Of a DNA stretch of 64,000 bases, positions 46,028 to 58,258 are shown one piece after another. How positions within the stretch are numbered: the stretch's first letter is position 1; each line of letters opens with the position of its first letter. The position numbers were made by a program, and so were the translations under genes. The notes under the pieces were generated by a model. It ran no database searches and had not been told where the DNA came from. It saw only the letters and a list, made by a program, of their open reading frames with translations. The stretch comes from Bacillus sp. J37 (GTDB lineage Bacteria; Bacillota; Bacilli; Bacillales; Bacillaceae): assembly GCF_000518865.1 (NCBI RefSeq), contig NZ_JAEK01000001.1, forward strand, positions 62,001 through 126,000, given 5' to 3'.

Positions 46028-46056
46028 AAAGAGACTGCACGGAGCAGTCTCTTATG
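46028..46056 (+). terminator. Terminator after comEC
   Basis: GAGACTGC-ACG-GAGCAGTCTC follows an A-rich tract, giving a T tract on the minus strand (CAGTCTC-TTTTTTCTTT), so it likely serves yqzM too. Confidence 0.8.
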
Positions 46057-46069
46057 TAGTCATTCATAG

Positions 46070-46204
46070 TTATGTAGCAATTAGTTTTACAACAGTAGCA
46101 ATAATGAAAATTATCGCGAAGAATCCAAATGAGGCAACAAATCCTACACCTGAATCGACAGCATCATTACGCTTACTTTGGACGTTCTTTTCAAATTCGT
46201 TCAC
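46070..46204 (-). CDS. yqzM: Small membrane protein YqzM
   Basis: A 44-residue ORF starts with GTG after AGGAGGGG. The N-terminus is charged (NEFEKNVQSKRNDAVDSG) and followed by one membrane segment (VASFGFFAIIFIIATVV). It matches YqzM of Bacillus in length and position between comEC and holA. Function unknown. Confidence 0.85.
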   Translation of the reverse strand: MNEFEKNVQSKRNDAVDSGVGFVASFGFFAIIFIIATVVKLIAT

Positions 46205-46329
46205 GTTTACCCCTCCTATATCATATTTAGTATAAGCGATTACACTAAAAAAATCTACATTATCTTCTACTTAACAAAGGCTATTTCTTTCCAGTGTTGC
46301 CTTGATTACTCACAAATAATTTTAAATTG

Positions 46330-46448
46330 AATGGCTACACTATAGATAACATTGGGGCATCGTTTTGTATTCAGGTTACCTAGGCCCTGGATCGGAACGT
46401 TCATATAGATGAAAGGGGATCTGAGCAGCAATCTCAGGTCCCTTACAC
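46330..46448 (+). ncRNA. Candidate small RNA or orphan terminator between yqzM and holA
   Basis: The gap 46205-46564 has no ORF with a ribosome site, but ends in a strong hairpin AGGGGATCTGAG-CAGCAAT-CTCAGGTCCCT (about 46415-46443), followed by TACACTTATTTT. A smaller TTCATATAGATGAA hairpin precedes it, and TATAGAT near 46341 could be a -10 box (the -35 is weak). The relatively G-rich segment 46350-46445 contrasts with its surroundings. Confidence 0.35.
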
Positions 46449-46564
46449 TTATTTTATAAAAAAAAGCCTGGTAAATGCAAATAGAGTTTCCTTTTCATAC
46501 TTGCCAAAGTGATGGTTTCATTTTACGATAAGTGAAGTGAAATGAACGATTGGAGAAAATAAAG

Positions 46565-47587
46565 ATGATTTTTGATGTATGGAAGGATATCCAGAATAAG
46601 AAATTAAACCCCGTATATTTGCTTTTAGGAGAAGAGGCTTTTTTAATGCAAGAAACATTACGCTATATAGTACAAGCTTCTTTACTTGAGGAGGAAAAAG
46701 ATTTTAATTTATCTATGTATGACATGGAGGATACGGCAATTGAAACAGCCATTGAGGATGCAGAAACTCTGCCCTTTATGGGAGAGCGCCGTGTTGTGAT
46801 AATAAAAAATCCTGTATTTTTAACAAGTGAAAAAAAGAAGGAAAAAGTGGAACACCGTATTGAAAAACTTGAACAATACTTGCATTCACCTGCGCCATAT
46901 ACAGTTGTCGTATTTGTTGCTCCATACGAAAAGTTGGATGAGCGGAAAAAGATTACAAAGCTGTTAAAAAAGCAAGCGACAGTACTTGAAATGAAGTCAC
47001 TATCAGATGCGGATACAAAAAAGTGGATGGTAAATGTTGTTAGGGAAACACATGTTGAACTAGATGAGGATGCTGTTAATCAGCTGCTTTTATTAACAGC
47101 TGGGGACCTAATGGTCATTCATCAAGAGTTACAAAAACTCAGTACATATGTTGGAGAAGGGGGAATCGTTACAGTTGATACGGTTAATCTTCTTGTCGCC
47201 AGGACACTTGAGCAAAATATATTTGACTTAATTGATCATGTGATTCATAAAAGAAGCAAACATGCTTTGCAGATATTCTATGACCTTTTAAAAAACAATG
47301 AAGAACCAATTAAAATTCTATCTCTATTAGTTAATCAGTTTCGCCTGATTTTACAGGTCAAGGAATTGTCTACTGTAGGATATGGTCAGCAGCAGATTGC
47401 AACGACTGTAAAAGTACACCCTTTTAGAGTCAAGCTTGCCTTACAACAAGCCAGGCTATTTCAAACGGAAGAATTGGCCAAGATATTAATGGAGTTGGCT
47501 GAAGCAGATTACGAAATGAAGACAGGGAAAAAAGATAAACAGCTACTATTGGAGCTATTTTTATTAAAGTTGTTTAATGAAAAATAA
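46565..47587 (+). CDS. holA: DNA polymerase III delta subunit HolA (YqeN)
   Basis: The delta subunit opens the sliding clamp in the clamp loader. The 340-residue protein has the family start MIFDVWKDIQNKKLNPVYLLLGEE (in part), MGERRVVIIKNP, APYEKLDERKKITK and the C-terminal ILSLLVNQFRLILQVKEL. ATG at 46565 follows TTGGAGAAA; the TTG at 46550 overlaps that site. A terminator follows directly. Confidence 0.95.
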   Translation: MIFDVWKDIQNKKLNPVYLLLGEEAFLMQETLRYIVQASLLEEEKDFNLSMYDMEDTAIETAIEDAETLPFMGERRVVIIKNPVFLTSEKKKEKVEHRIEKLEQYLHSPAPYTVVVFVAPYEKLDERKKITKLLKKQATVLEMKSLSDADTKKWMVNVVRETHVELDEDAVNQLLLLTAGDLMVIHQELQKLSTYVGEGGIVTVDTVNLLVARTLEQNIFDLIDHVIHKRSKHALQIFYDLLKNNEEPIKILSLLVNQFRLILQVKELSTVGYGQQQIATTVKVHPFRVKLALQQARLFQTEELAKILMELAEADYEMKTGKKDKQLLLELFLLKLFNEK

Positions 47588-47617
47588 AAAAACGATCCAA
47601 ACCGGATCGTTTTTTTG
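47588..47617 (+). terminator. Intrinsic terminator after holA
   Basis: AAACGATCC and GGATCGTTTTTTT with an AAACC loop. Confidence 0.92.
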
Positions 47618-47674
47618 TTTGAGAAGGATTTGATAGCAGGGACTTTAAAGCTCCTACGTATTTTTCTCTTAAAA

Positions 47675-47941
47675 TTATGCAGTTAATCCGTTAACACTTT
47701 TTGCTAGACGTGATTTGTAACGAGCAGCAGTGTTTTTGTGTACTAAACCGCTTTGTGCAGCTTTATCAATTTTGCTGTTTGCTTCAACTAGTGCAGTTTT
47801 TGCATTATCAGCATCATTGTTTAAAACTAGTGCATCTACTTTTTTAATAGCAGAACGCATTGCTGATTTGATAGCAGAGTTATGTGCATTACGCTCATTG
47901 TTAGTTTTTACGCGTTTGATTGCAGATTTAATATTTGGCAT
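47675..47941 (-). CDS. rpsT: Ribosomal protein S20
   Basis: S20 is a primary binder of 16S rRNA. The 88-residue basic, Ala-rich protein starts [20 protein letters not shown] and ends [13 protein letters not shown], as expected. The ATG at 47941 follows GAGGTGAAAG on the minus strand. It is monocistronic, divergent from gpr and convergent with holA. Confidence 0.97.
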   Translation of the reverse strand: MPNIKSAIKRVKTNNERNAHNSAIKSAMRSAIKKVDALVLNNDADNAKTALVEANSKIDKAAQSGLVHKNTAARYKSRLAKSVNGLTA

Positions 47942-48199
47942 ATCTTTCACCTCCTAAGAAGTAAATCGAGATCTATATTACTCGATCATTTCCTTTACAT
48001 GAACAAAAGATATTCTATCAAACAGCTACCTATATTGCAATACTAATGTAAAGGAAAATACATTGAAAGCCATTAAAATTTATTTGTTTTGGATTAAAAT
48101 GGAATTGATCCTTCCATTTTGAACAAAAATTAGAGAATGTTTCCGTGTATAAATGGCAAGGCTAAAAAGTAGGAATAATGAAATGGGAGGTATTGAAAA

Positions 48200-49309
48200 A
48201 TGGATAAGTCACTTGATTTAAGTAAATATTCGGTTCGTACAGACTTGGCAGTTGAAGCGAGGGCGATGGCACTTGAGCAGACAGAGGTTGAAAATACATC
48301 CAATATTAGTGGAGTTATTATAAAAGAGTGGGAGGAAGAGGGAGTAGGTCTTTCATCATTGGAGATAGATGAACAGGGTTCTGAAATTGTTGGAAAAAAA
48401 GCAGGGAAATACTTAACGCTTGAAGTTCAAGGGATAAGACAAAAGGACACAGAGCTTCAAGAAAAAGTCATTGAAGTTTTTGCAAAACATTTCAGTCAGT
48501 TTATATCTGATTTAAATATACCTAAAGATGCAAGCTGTTTAGTCGTTGGACTCGGTAATTGGAATGTAACACCAGATGCTCTTGGTCCTCTTGCGGTAGA
48601 AAACCTTCTAATTACAAGACATTTATTTAAGCTTCAACCCGAGAATGTTGAAGAAGGGTTCCGGCCGGTTAGTGCTATAGCGCCAGGTGTTATGGGATTA
48701 ACAGGTATTGAAACAAGTGACATTATTTCCGGTGTAATCGAGCAGTCAAAACCCGATTTTGTTATCGCTATTGATGCGTTGGCTGCCAGATCAATAGAAC
48801 GTGTGAATACGACTATTCAAATCTCAGATACAGGTATCCACCCCGGGTCAGGGGTTGGGAATAAACGAAAGGCATTAAGCAAAGAAACTTTTGGCATCCC
48901 TGTCATTGCAATCGGTATCCCGACAGTAGTAGACGCTGTATCAATAACAAGTGATACGATCGATTATATCTTAAAGCATTTCGGTCGAGAAATGAACGAA
49001 GGTAACAGGCCGTCAAGATCATTAACACCGGCAGGAATGAATTTTGGCGAACGGCGTGTGTTAACAGATGAGGATTTACCAAGTGATGAACATCGCCAAC
49101 AATTTTTAGGTATTGTCGGGGGCTTGGAGGATGATGAGAAGCGTAAGCTCATTCATGAAGTACTTGCACCTCTGGGACATAATTTAATGGTAACACCTAA
49201 AGAGGTGGATACATTTATCGATGACATGGCAAATGTTATCGCAAGTGGCTTAAACACAGCCCTTCATCAACAAGTGGATCAAAGTAATTCAGGCGGTTAT
49301 ACTCATTAA
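48200..49309 (+). CDS. gpr: Germination protease GPR
   Basis: GPR degrades small acid-soluble spore proteins during germination. The 369-residue zymogen has an N-terminal propeptide (about 15 residues) followed by [10 protein letters not shown], and the core [17 protein letters not shown] and [23 protein letters not shown] site precedes the ATG. It is expected to be made under sigma-G; TGAACA...GTGTATAA at about 48120-48150 is a weak candidate promoter. spoIIP follows. Confidence 0.96.
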   Translation: MDKSLDLSKYSVRTDLAVEARAMALEQTEVENTSNISGVIIKEWEEEGVGLSSLEIDEQGSEIVGKKAGKYLTLEVQGIRQKDTELQEKVIEVFAKHFSQFISDLNIPKDASCLVVGLGNWNVTPDALGPLAVENLLITRHLFKLQPENVEEGFRPVSAIAPGVMGLTGIETSDIISGVIEQSKPDFVIAIDALAARSIERVNTTIQISDTGIHPGSGVGNKRKALSKETFGIPVIAIGIPTVVDAVSITSDTIDYILKHFGREMNEGNRPSRSLTPAGMNFGERRVLTDEDLPSDEHRQQFLGIVGGLEDDEKRKLIHEVLAPLGHNLMVTPKEVDTFIDDMANVIASGLNTALHQQVDQSNSGGYTH

Positions 49310-49375
49310 TACGTTGTTCTACTTCCTTATGCTTGGACATACATTTTAGTAGACAAGCATAAGGAGGATTTAAGA

Positions 49376-50575
49376 ATGAAGCGTACTACTACTAGTCGCA
49401 ATATGATTGTTACCTTAAATGGGACAAGCATAAAAAAGGGAATCGTCATAAGCTTCATTGTTTTGGTCATAATCTTTTTACTTTCAGGTATTTTAACATC
49501 TTTAAAGCCGGAATACCGATTAACCTCTTCATCCATTCATGATTTAACAAAACACATTGATAGTGAGGCATTCTTGCAATTGTTAGGAGCGGAAAACCGC
49601 TATTTTGTTTCCGCTATGCCCGAAAAAGCCGAGCCAATAAAACTATCCTCAATTATGTTTAAAGTGGCAACAAGCATTAACCCAGATGATCCGCGAAGCC
49701 TTTTAGGACGGGAGTTACCGGGTTTTTCTCTCTTTGACAGTGAAATTGTTGTTGCCGGAGATGGGACAAACTATACAAATATGCCATATGAATCACCACC
49801 ACCAACAGAAGTACTACTTCAAGAAAGAGAAGCGTCAATTGATAAAAATGATGTTGTCAATGCAGATGATGGTGAACCTAAAACTCCTCCGGCATTAACA
49901 ACAGGGGACAAAAAAGTAGTGTATATTTACAACACGCATAATACGGAGTCATACCTTCCTCTGTTAGAGGGTGAAGACGATCCAAATCGTGCCATTCATT
50001 CCAAGGCTAATGTAACAATGGTTAGTGAACTATTAGGAAAAGCCCTTAAAGAAGAAGGAATCGGAAGTCAAGTGGAAACAACCGATATTCAAGACAATTT
50101 GAAACAAAAAGGTTGGAACTATGCCAAGTCTTATACAGCTTCTCGTCCAGTAGTTCAAAGTGCTATGGCAAGTAATCAGGACCTAACGTATATGATTGAC
50201 ATTCACCGTGATTCACAAAGGAAGGGTGTCACAACCATAAAAATTGGGGACAAATCGTACGCGAAGCTTGCATTTGTGATAGGTGGAGACAATCCAACAG
50301 CGGAAAAAAATGAACAGCTGGCAAAAGATCTACATGATTTACTACAAGAAAAATATCCAGGTTTAAGTAGAGGTATTTTTGAACAAGGTGGTAAAGGCTA
50401 CAACGGAGTTTATAATCAAGATTTATCAAATAATGCCATGCTCCTTGAATTTGGCGGTGTAGATAATAACCTTGACGAATTGAAAAATACAATTGCAGCA
50501 GTTGCAGATATTTTTAGTGAGTACTATTGGCAAGCAGAAAAGGTGAATGGGGAAACTTCTTCTGAAAAAAAGTAA
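49376..50575 (+). CDS. spoIIP: Stage II sporulation protein P
   Basis: SpoIIP is an amidase and endopeptidase of the engulfment machinery (with SpoIID and SpoIIM). The 399-residue protein has a basic N-terminus, one membrane segment (about 22-42, GIVISFIVLVIIFLLSGIL in part) and a C-terminal amidase domain with IYNTHNTESY (H188) and DIHRDSQRK (H277), and AMLLEFGGVDN near the end. An AAGGAGG site precedes the ATG. Confidence 0.95.
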   Translation: MKRTTTSRNMIVTLNGTSIKKGIVISFIVLVIIFLLSGILTSLKPEYRLTSSSIHDLTKHIDSEAFLQLLGAENRYFVSAMPEKAEPIKLSSIMFKVATSINPDDPRSLLGRELPGFSLFDSEIVVAGDGTNYTNMPYESPPPTEVLLQEREASIDKNDVVNADDGEPKTPPALTTGDKKVVYIYNTHNTESYLPLLEGEDDPNRAIHSKANVTMVSELLGKALKEEGIGSQVETTDIQDNLKQKGWNYAKSYTASRPVVQSAMASNQDLTYMIDIHRDSQRKGVTTIKIGDKSYAKLAFVIGGDNPTAEKNEQLAKDLHDLLQEKYPGLSRGIFEQGGKGYNGVYNQDLSNNAMLLEFGGVDNNLDELKNTIAAVADIFSEYYWQAEKVNGETSSEKK

Positions 50576-50596
50576 ACTTATTGTGAGGGAAGCAAG

Positions 50597-50938
50597 ATGG
50601 TGAAATTTATGTTAAAATGCATTGTTCTTTGTTCTGTTCTACTTTTTGGGGTACTTATAGGGATGCAACAAGCTAATCAAGGGATGATTAAAATGAAGGG
50701 CTACAATGATCCTGATTTTCAAGGTGCTTTCCAAATTGATAGTAATGAGACTGGTGACGTAGAAGCTTCAATCCTGGGGAATGAGGTTACAAGCCAAGAC
50801 CTTCAAAAAAAACAAGAACAGTTAGAACAAATAGAAGCTTTTAATATGTTCTCTCAATTAGGTAAACAATTTGCCAATATTGTTAGCAGTGGTGTATCAT
50901 CTTTGCTTAAAACAGTAACAGAATTAATGGATGGATGA
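50597..50938 (+). CDS. yqxA: YqxA family protein (DUF3679)
   Basis: A 113-residue protein with an N-terminal membrane segment or signal (about 4-24, FMLKCIVLCSVLLFGVLIGM), then MIKMKGYNDPDF and a helical C-terminus. It follows spoIIP by 21 bases, as in B. subtilis. Function unknown; coexpression with spoIIP suggests a role in sporulation. Confidence 0.85.
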   Translation: MVKFMLKCIVLCSVLLFGVLIGMQQANQGMIKMKGYNDPDFQGAFQIDSNETGDVEASILGNEVTSQDLQKKQEQLEQIEAFNMFSQLGKQFANIVSSGVSSLLKTVTELMDG

Positions 50939-50970
50939 ATGAATCACAAAAGCAAAAATTAATGAAAAAG

Positions 50971-51016
50971 CTGTCAAAAGAGTACATTATATATTGTATC
51001 TTTTGACAGTTTTTTA
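50971..51016 (+). terminator. Intrinsic terminator after yqxA
   Basis: CTGTCAAAAGA and TCTTTTGACAG with a long AT-rich loop (itself partly paired, GTACATTATATATTGTA), then TTTTTTATT. The remaining gap to lepA (51017-51177) holds no gene that I can see. Confidence 0.9.
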
Positions 51017-51177
51017 TTGTTGGAACTCAATATCCTTTCTTAACTACTGTAAATAGTCGCTTTAAATGGTCTGTTTGCCTCGATTTTTCTTGCAACTTTC
51101 CCAGCTTTTTTGCAACCATTATATACAGAATCAATTCTTAATGGAATAAACTTTGTTCAATGCATGTTTATTATCCA

Positions 51178-51206
51178 TTGAATGTTGATTTCCCAGTTGA
51201 TATAAT
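51178..51206 (+). promoter_or_regulatory. lepA promoter
   Basis: TTGAAT (51178-51183), a 17-base spacer and TATAAT (51201-51206), 45 bases upstream of the lepA ATG. Confidence 0.78.
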
Positions 51207-51250
51207 GAGAAATAGTGTATTTGTAAGCTATGTAGGAGTGAAGTCATAAT

Positions 51251-53074
51251 ATGAACAGAGAAGAAAAATTAAATAGGCAATCGAAAATACGGAATTTTTC
51301 GATCATTGCCCATATTGATCATGGTAAATCAACTCTAGCAGATCGTATTTTAGAAAAAACATCTGCATTAACTCAGCGTGAAATGAAGAATCAATTATTA
51401 GATTCTATGGATTTGGAAAGAGAACGTGGAATTACAATAAAATTAAATGCTGTTCAATTGAAATATAAAGCCAAAGATGGAGAGGAATACACTTTCCATT
51501 TAATCGATACACCAGGACACGTCGACTTTACATACGAGGTTTCACGAAGCCTTGCAGCATGTGAAGGAGCGATCCTTGTTGTAGATGCAGCTCAAGGAAT
51601 TGAAGCACAAACACTGGCAAACGTGTATTTAGCTCTTGATAATGATTTAGAAATATTACCTGTTATTAATAAAATCGATCTACCAAGTGCTGATCCAGAA
51701 CGTGTTCGTCAAGAGGTTGAGGATGTTATCGGCCTAGACGCTTCAGAAGCAGTATTAGCTTCTGCTAAAGCTGGCATTGGAATTGAAGAGATTCTGGAGC
51801 AAGTAGTTGAGAAAGTTCCTGCACCACAGGGGGATCCTGAAGGTCCGTTAAAAGCATTGATTTTTGACTCCTTATATGATGCTTACCGCGGAGTGGTTGC
51901 CTATATCCGTGTCGTAGAAGGATCGGTTAAAGTGGGTCAAAAGATCAAAATGATGGCTACAGGTAAAGAATTTGAAGTAACTGAAGTAGGGGTATTTAAT
52001 CCAAAGCCTGTACAGTTAAAAGAATTAAATGTCGGGGACGTTGGGTTTTTAACAGCAGCTATTAAAAATGTCGGGGATACTCGTGTCGGTGATACAATTA
52101 CAAATGCAAAAAATGGTGCAACTGAGGCACTCCCGGGTTATCGTAAGCTTAATCCAATGGTTTTCTGTGGTCTATATCCAATCGATACGGCAAAATATAA
52201 TGATTTACGTGAAGCTTTAGAAAAGCTTGAGTTAAACGATTCTTCTCTTCAATTTGAGCCAGAGACATCACAAGCGTTAGGGTTTGGGTTCCGTTGCGGG
52301 TTCCTGGGATTATTACACATGGAAATTATCCAGGAGCGAATTGAACGTGAATTCAAAATTGACTTAATTACAACTGCTCCGAGTGTTATCTATGATGTTC
52401 ATTTAACAGATGGAGAGACAATTAGAGTAGATAACCCTTCTAACATGCCAGACCCTCAAAAAATAGATCGTATTGAAGAGCCTTATGTAAAGGCGGCAAT
52501 TATGGTTCCGAACGATTATGTTGGAGCAGTTATGGAACTTTGCCAGAAAAAACGCGGGAACTTTATAGACATGCAATACTTGGATGAAAATCGTGTGAGC
52601 ATAAATTACGAGATTCCGTTGTCTGAAATTGTGTATGATTTCTTTGATCAATTAAAATCAAACACGAAGGGGTATGCTTCATTTGATTATGAATTAATAG
52701 GGTATAAGACATCAACATTGGTGAAGATGGATATTCTGTTAAATGCTGAAAAAATAGATGCTCTTTCATTTATTGTTCATCGTGATTCTGCATACGACCG
52801 TGGAAAGATGATTGTTGAAAAACTAAAGGAACTAATTCCACGTCAACAATTCGAAGTACCAATTCAAGCAGCAATTGGTCAAAAAATTGTAGCTAGGTCC
52901 ACAATAAAAGCTATGCGCAAAAACGTACTTGCCAAATGTTACGGTGGAGATATTTCCCGTAAACGTAAGCTCCTAGAAAAGCAAAAAGAAGGTAAAAAAC
53001 GTATGAAGCAAGTCGGTTCAGTAGAAGTGCCGCAGGAAGCATTTATGGCAGTACTACGAATGGATGAAAGCTGA
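51251..53074 (+). CDS. lepA: Elongation factor 4 (LepA)
   Basis: LepA is a ribosome-bound GTPase involved in 30S maturation and translation under stress. The 607-residue protein has G1 AHIDHGKST (about 20-28), the ERGITIK switch region, G3 DTPGHVDF, G4 NKID, EF-G-like domains II, III and V, and the C-terminal LepA domain ([22 protein letters not shown] in part). An AGGAGTG site precedes the ATG. Confidence 0.98.
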   Translation: MNREEKLNRQSKIRNFSIIAHIDHGKSTLADRILEKTSALTQREMKNQLLDSMDLERERGITIKLNAVQLKYKAKDGEEYTFHLIDTPGHVDFTYEVSRSLAACEGAILVVDAAQGIEAQTLANVYLALDNDLEILPVINKIDLPSADPERVRQEVEDVIGLDASEAVLASAKAGIGIEEILEQVVEKVPAPQGDPEGPLKALIFDSLYDAYRGVVAYIRVVEGSVKVGQKIKMMATGKEFEVTEVGVFNPKPVQLKELNVGDVGFLTAAIKNVGDTRVGDTITNAKNGATEALPGYRKLNPMVFCGLYPIDTAKYNDLREALEKLELNDSSLQFEPETSQALGFGFRCGFLGLLHMEIIQERIEREFKIDLITTAPSVIYDVHLTDGETIRVDNPSNMPDPQKIDRIEEPYVKAAIMVPNDYVGAVMELCQKKRGNFIDMQYLDENRVSINYEIPLSEIVYDFFDQLKSNTKGYASFDYELIGYKTSTLVKMDILLNAEKIDALSFIVHRDSAYDRGKMIVEKLKELIPRQQFEVPIQAAIGQKIVARSTIKAMRKNVLAKCYGGDISRKRKLLEKQKEGKKRMKQVGSVEVPQEAFMAVLRMDES

Positions 53075-53134
53075 TCTTTTTCATCAAAAAGTAGCCTGTG
53101 CTATACTTAATACCATTAAATTGAAATAAACTGA

Positions 53135-53162
53135 TGCCGCAGAGATGTCTGCGGCTTCTTAA
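53135..53162 (+). terminator. Probable terminator between lepA and hemW
   Basis: GCCGCAG-AGATGT-CTGCGGC then TTCTTAATT. The T run is imperfect, so hemW may be read through. Confidence 0.6.
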
Positions 53163-53177
53163 TTAGAAGGTGAAATA

Positions 53178-54317
53178 ATGATTCAATCAGCTTACATTCA
53201 CATCCCCTTTTGTCATCATATATGTCACTATTGTGACTTTAATAAAGTATTCTTTAAACAACAGCCTGTTGATGAATATATTGAAATGGTCATTAAAGAG
53301 ATGCATCATAGAAGTGAAATTAGCCTGGAACACCCTCTTAAGACTATATTTATAGGTGGAGGAACACCAACTGCGTTATCAGCAAAACAGTTAGATCGGC
53401 TATTTGAGGGAATTACGAATGAATTACTTCCTGGCAATCAGCTTGTAGAGTTTGCAGTTGAAGCGAATCCCGGAGAGCTAACAGAAGATAAGCTGTCCGT
53501 ATTAAAAAATGCCGGTGTAAATCGTTTAAGTATAGGAGTTCAAAGCTTTGATGATGAGTTATTAAAGAAAATTGGGCGTGTTCATCGAAAAGAAGATGTG
53601 TTTAGAACGGTCCATCAGGCTGAAAAGGCAGGGTTTGATAATATAAGCTTAGATCTCATGTATGCTCTTCCTGGCCAAACCGTAGAGCAATTTAAGAAAA
53701 CTCTTGAAACAGCTTTTACATTAAATGTTAAACATTATTCAGCTTATTCATTAATTATTGAACCTAAAACTGTATTCTATAATCTCATGCAAAAGGGGAG
53801 ATTATCATTGCCGCCTCAAGAGCAGGAAGCGATAATGTACGAGCTGGCAATGGAAGAAATGGAGAAACAGGGATTCAAACAATATGAAATTAGTAATTAT
53901 GCGATTTCGGGCTATGAAAGTAACCACAATATCACATATTGGAATAATGAGTACTATTATGGTTTTGGAGCCGGCGCACATGGCTATGAAGATGGAATTA
54001 GAACATCAAATATCGGACCTATTAAGAAATATATGGAAAATGTGCTTGAACTAGGATATGCTTTTCAATCTCAACATCAAGTGAGCATTGAAGAGGCAAT
54101 GGAAGAGGAAATGTTTTTAGGACTCCGCAAAGTTGAAGGTGTTTATAAGGAAAGGTTTTTTGAAAAATTTGATGTAACATTAGAAAGTAAGTTTGGAGAA
54201 CAAATTAAGCAACTAGTTCATAAAGGATTATTAGTTGATGATGAAAAGTCTATTTTCTTAACACGAAAAGGTAAATTATTGGGTAATGAAGTATTTCAAG
54301 AGTTCTTGATCTCTTAA
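53178..54317 (+). CDS. hemW: Radical SAM heme chaperone HemW
   Basis: The 379-residue protein has the radical SAM cluster cysteines C12, C16, C19 (CHHICHYC) and the GGGTPTAL and SIGVQSF motifs of the HemN/HemW group. Its lack of the HemN N-terminal extension and its place next to lepA mark it as HemW, which delivers heme to proteins rather than acting as a coproporphyrinogen oxidase. A GAAGGTGA site precedes the ATG. Confidence 0.93.
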   Translation: MIQSAYIHIPFCHHICHYCDFNKVFFKQQPVDEYIEMVIKEMHHRSEISLEHPLKTIFIGGGTPTALSAKQLDRLFEGITNELLPGNQLVEFAVEANPGELTEDKLSVLKNAGVNRLSIGVQSFDDELLKKIGRVHRKEDVFRTVHQAEKAGFDNISLDLMYALPGQTVEQFKKTLETAFTLNVKHYSAYSLIIEPKTVFYNLMQKGRLSLPPQEQEAIMYELAMEEMEKQGFKQYEISNYAISGYESNHNITYWNNEYYYGFGAGAHGYEDGIRTSNIGPIKKYMENVLELGYAFQSQHQVSIEEAMEEEMFLGLRKVEGVYKERFFEKFDVTLESKFGEQIKQLVHKGLLVDDEKSIFLTRKGKLLGNEVFQEFLIS

Positions 54318-54346
54318 ATCTGGATAAAAATTCATGTATTTATTAA

Positions 54347-54375
54347 TTGACAATTTATTTTGGTTTTGATAACTT
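54347..54375 (+). promoter_or_regulatory. Probable promoter of hrcA-grpE-dnaK
   Basis: TTGACA (54347-54352) with a poorly matching -10 (TAACTT at 54370-54375, 17-base spacer). AT-rich alternatives lie closer to CIRCE, so the -10 is uncertain. Confidence 0.5.
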
Positions 54376-54388
54376 TTTATATATATAT

Positions 54389-54415
54389 TTAGCACTCACT
54401 TATAAAGAGTGCTAA
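54389..54415 (+). promoter_or_regulatory. CIRCE operator (HrcA binding site)
   Basis: TTAGCACTC-N9-GAGTGCTAA is a perfect match to the CIRCE consensus. HrcA binds it and represses the operon; GroEL controls HrcA activity. It lies between promoter and hrcA. Confidence 0.98.
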
Positions 54416-54430
54416 CAGAGGTGATGAATA

Positions 54431-55462
54431 ATGCTTACAGATCGCCAATTGTTAATCCTTCAAGTAATAATTGATGATTTTATTCATTCAGCTCAGCCTG
54501 TAGGTTCTCGATCATTAGCGAAAAAAGACGATATAACGTTTAGCTCGGCTACTATTAGGAACGAGATGGCTGACTTAGAGGACCTTGGATTTATTGAAAA
54601 AACCCATAGTTCTTCTGGACGTGTTCCTTCTGAGAAAGGATATCGCTACTATGTGGACCATTTATTATCTCCACAGAGATTAACGAAAACAGAAGTATCA
54701 CAAATTAAATCAATCTATGCTGAGAAAATATTTGAACTAGAAAAGGTTGTTCAAAAATCAGCACAAATTTTGTCGGAATTGACAAATTATACATCGATTG
54801 TACTCGGGCCCAAAGTGAATGAGAATCGCTTGAAAAGGTTACAAATAGTCCCGATAAATCATGATACAGCGGTAGCTATCATTGTGACAAATACCGGTCA
54901 TGTTGAAAATCGAACCATTACATTTCCAGGATCACTAGACCCTGGTGATATCGAAAAAATGGTAAATATTTTAAATGAAAGATTAGTCGGGGTTCCTCTA
55001 GTTGAGCTGCAGAATAAAATTTTCAAGGAAGTTGTCACAGTTCTTAAAGATCATATTGAAAATTATGATATGCTATTAAGGATTATGGCTGGTTCATTAA
55101 AGTTAGACTCAACTGAAAAGATTTATTTTGGCGGTAAGACTAATATGCTAAGCCAACCGGAGTTTTCAGATATTGGCAGAATCAGGTCATTATTAACGAT
55201 GATTGAACATGAAAAAGAAATATATGGTCTATTAAAAAGCAACAACACGGGAATTACAATTAAAATCGGTAAAGAGAATGATAATTCCGCAATGGAAAAT
55301 TGTAGCTTAATTACAGCTACATACTCTCTAGGGGAAAATCAATTCGGTACAATTGCTGTATTAGGTCCAACAAGAATGGAGTATTCACGAGTGATCAGCT
55401 TATTAACAAGAATGACCCGTGACCTTTCCAAAACCCTTACCGAATTGTATCACGAAAGATAA
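54431..55462 (+). CDS. hrcA: Heat-inducible transcription repressor HrcA
   Basis: HrcA represses class I heat-shock genes through CIRCE. The 343-residue protein has an N-terminal winged HTH ([17 protein letters not shown]...[20 protein letters not shown], given in part, about 1-60), the [16 protein letters not shown] wing and the C-terminal HrcA dimerisation domain ending [16 protein letters not shown]. The CIRCE site is immediately upstream, so the gene is autoregulated. Confidence 0.97.
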   Translation: MLTDRQLLILQVIIDDFIHSAQPVGSRSLAKKDDITFSSATIRNEMADLEDLGFIEKTHSSSGRVPSEKGYRYYVDHLLSPQRLTKTEVSQIKSIYAEKIFELEKVVQKSAQILSELTNYTSIVLGPKVNENRLKRLQIVPINHDTAVAIIVTNTGHVENRTITFPGSLDPGDIEKMVNILNERLVGVPLVELQNKIFKEVVTVLKDHIENYDMLLRIMAGSLKLDSTEKIYFGGKTNMLSQPEFSDIGRIRSLLTMIEHEKEIYGLLKSNNTGITIKIGKENDNSAMENCSLITATYSLGENQFGTIAVLGPTRMEYSRVISLLTRMTRDLSKTLTELYHER

Positions 55463-55565
55463 GCTTGGTTATATTGATATATGGATGGGATATACTCTAT
55501 TCCATCCGATTCCTATGCATATAAATCATATGATATAACGATTTCTTTAAGGGAGGTGAAACATC

Positions 55566-58009
<2,444 letters not shown>

Positions 58010-58023
58010 GTCAATCTAAGGTG

Positions 58024-58065
58024 AAAAGTCAAAGTCAGGGTGCGTCTTGACTTTGACTTTTTTTT
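58024..58065 (+). terminator. Intrinsic terminator after dnaK
   Basis: AAAAGTCAAAGTCA and TGACTTTGACTTTT pair perfectly, followed by TTTTT. It separates hrcA-grpE-dnaK from dnaJ, at least partly. Confidence 0.92.
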
Positions 58066-58067
58066 GC

Positions 58068-58161
58068 ACGATCAGAAAATATAAAAATAGTATGGCTGAT
58101 CGTATATGAAATACTAGGATTTCCCCATTAAGACCTGGTGACAAGCCGAATTTTTTTATTA
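58068..58161 (+). repeat. Dispersed repeat family B, copy B3
   Basis: ACGATCAGAAAATATAAAAATAGTATGGCTGATCGTAT shows the first hairpin with compensating changes (ACGATCA/TGATCGT in place of ACTATCA/TGATAGT). The second part has CCCATTAAGACCTGG and the AAGCCGAATTTTTTTATTAA tail. It follows the dnaK terminator at once. Confidence 0.7.
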
Positions 58162-58194
58162 ACATGAAAAGCATGATATGGATAGATAATTATG

Positions 58195-58224
58195 TTGCTT
58201 TTCATCTCTTTTGAGTGATACAAT
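58195..58224 (+). promoter_or_regulatory. Probable dnaJ promoter
   Basis: TTGCTT (58195-58200), an 18-base spacer and TACAAT (58219-58224). It would give dnaJ-prmA-rsmE-mtaB a CIRCE-independent start. Confidence 0.6.
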
Positions 58225-58258
58225 TTACCTTATGTGAGAAAATCGGGAGTGAGAAATT

